From: an uncultured Clostridia bacterium
GTDB taxonomy: Bacteria > Bacillota > Clostridia > UBA1381
Length of the DNA stretch: 5,696 nt
Reading direction: 5' to 3'
NCBI GenBank assembly: GCA_934454215.1
Contig: CAKSGG010000187.1
Span: 1-5,696, forward strand
Every line of letters begins with the position of its first letter. Positions within the stretch are counted from its first letter, which is position 1. Position numbers and translations under genes: made by a program. The notes under the pieces were generated by a model. That model was not told where the DNA came from. It searched no databases and saw only the letters and a program-made list of their open reading frames with translations. This document shows, in pieces, positions 5,682 to 5,696 of this stretch.

Positions 5682-5696
5682 AAAGGAGGTCATGAA
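5682..5696 (+). CDS. Ribosome binding site and possible start of a gene cut by the window edge
   Basis: AAAGGAGG (5682-5689) is a strong ribosome binding site. An ATG follows at 5692, but only two bases after GGAGG, shorter than the seven or so used by the other genes here. The true start may be this ATG or one just beyond the window. Nothing can be said of the product. The gene would be transcribed away from mecA. Confidence 0.45.

Noticed and set aside
5487..5693. Minus-strand open frame overlapping the mecA start and the divergent promoter region
   Set aside because: It runs through the mecA promoter and ribosome binding site and shows no family motif.

Overview
The window looks like part of a low-GC Gram-positive chromosome, most likely a member of the Clostridia. 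This rests on the A/T-rich intergenic DNA, strong AGGAGG-type ribosome binding sites, the rpsO-pnp gene pair, a MecA-type Clp adaptor and a one-piece tmRNA. No genus can be named from the sequence alone.

Left part, plus strand. A structured leader (from the window edge to 89) precedes rpsO (ribosomal protein S15). A clear intrinsic terminator follows, then a roughly 150-base intergenic stretch with several hairpins, then pnp (polynucleotide phosphorylase, true start at 548). A second hairpin separates pnp from an iron-containing alcohol dehydrogenase gene (true start at 2708). That gene ends in a terminator whose stem begins inside its stop codon.

Right part, minus strand. The same terminator hairpin, read in the other direction, ends ssrA (tmRNA, 3862-4216). 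The tmRNA has a complete tRNA-Ala-like end and a decodable tag ORF, ANDYELAYAA. Its promoter matches the sigma-A consensus well and carries a perfect 10-bp inverted repeat around the -10 box. Upstream of it, on the same strand, lie an uncharacterised 187-residue protein gene and mecA, 20 bases apart and probably one operon. No terminator is visible between that operon and ssrA.

Right edge. A 170-base divergent region holds the mecA promoter, a nested inverted repeat and a strong ribosome binding site for a plus-strand gene lying almost entirely outside the window.

The left genes belong to translation and RNA turnover. The right genes concern protein quality control: tmRNA rescues stalled ribosomes and tags their products, and MecA feeds substrates to ClpC-type proteases. 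The window is mostly housekeeping DNA. I see no mobile element, CRISPR array or clear new defence or biosynthetic system. The points most worth checking are the rpsO leader, the ssrA promoter dyad, the tmRNA tag ending and the uncharacterised mecA-linked protein.
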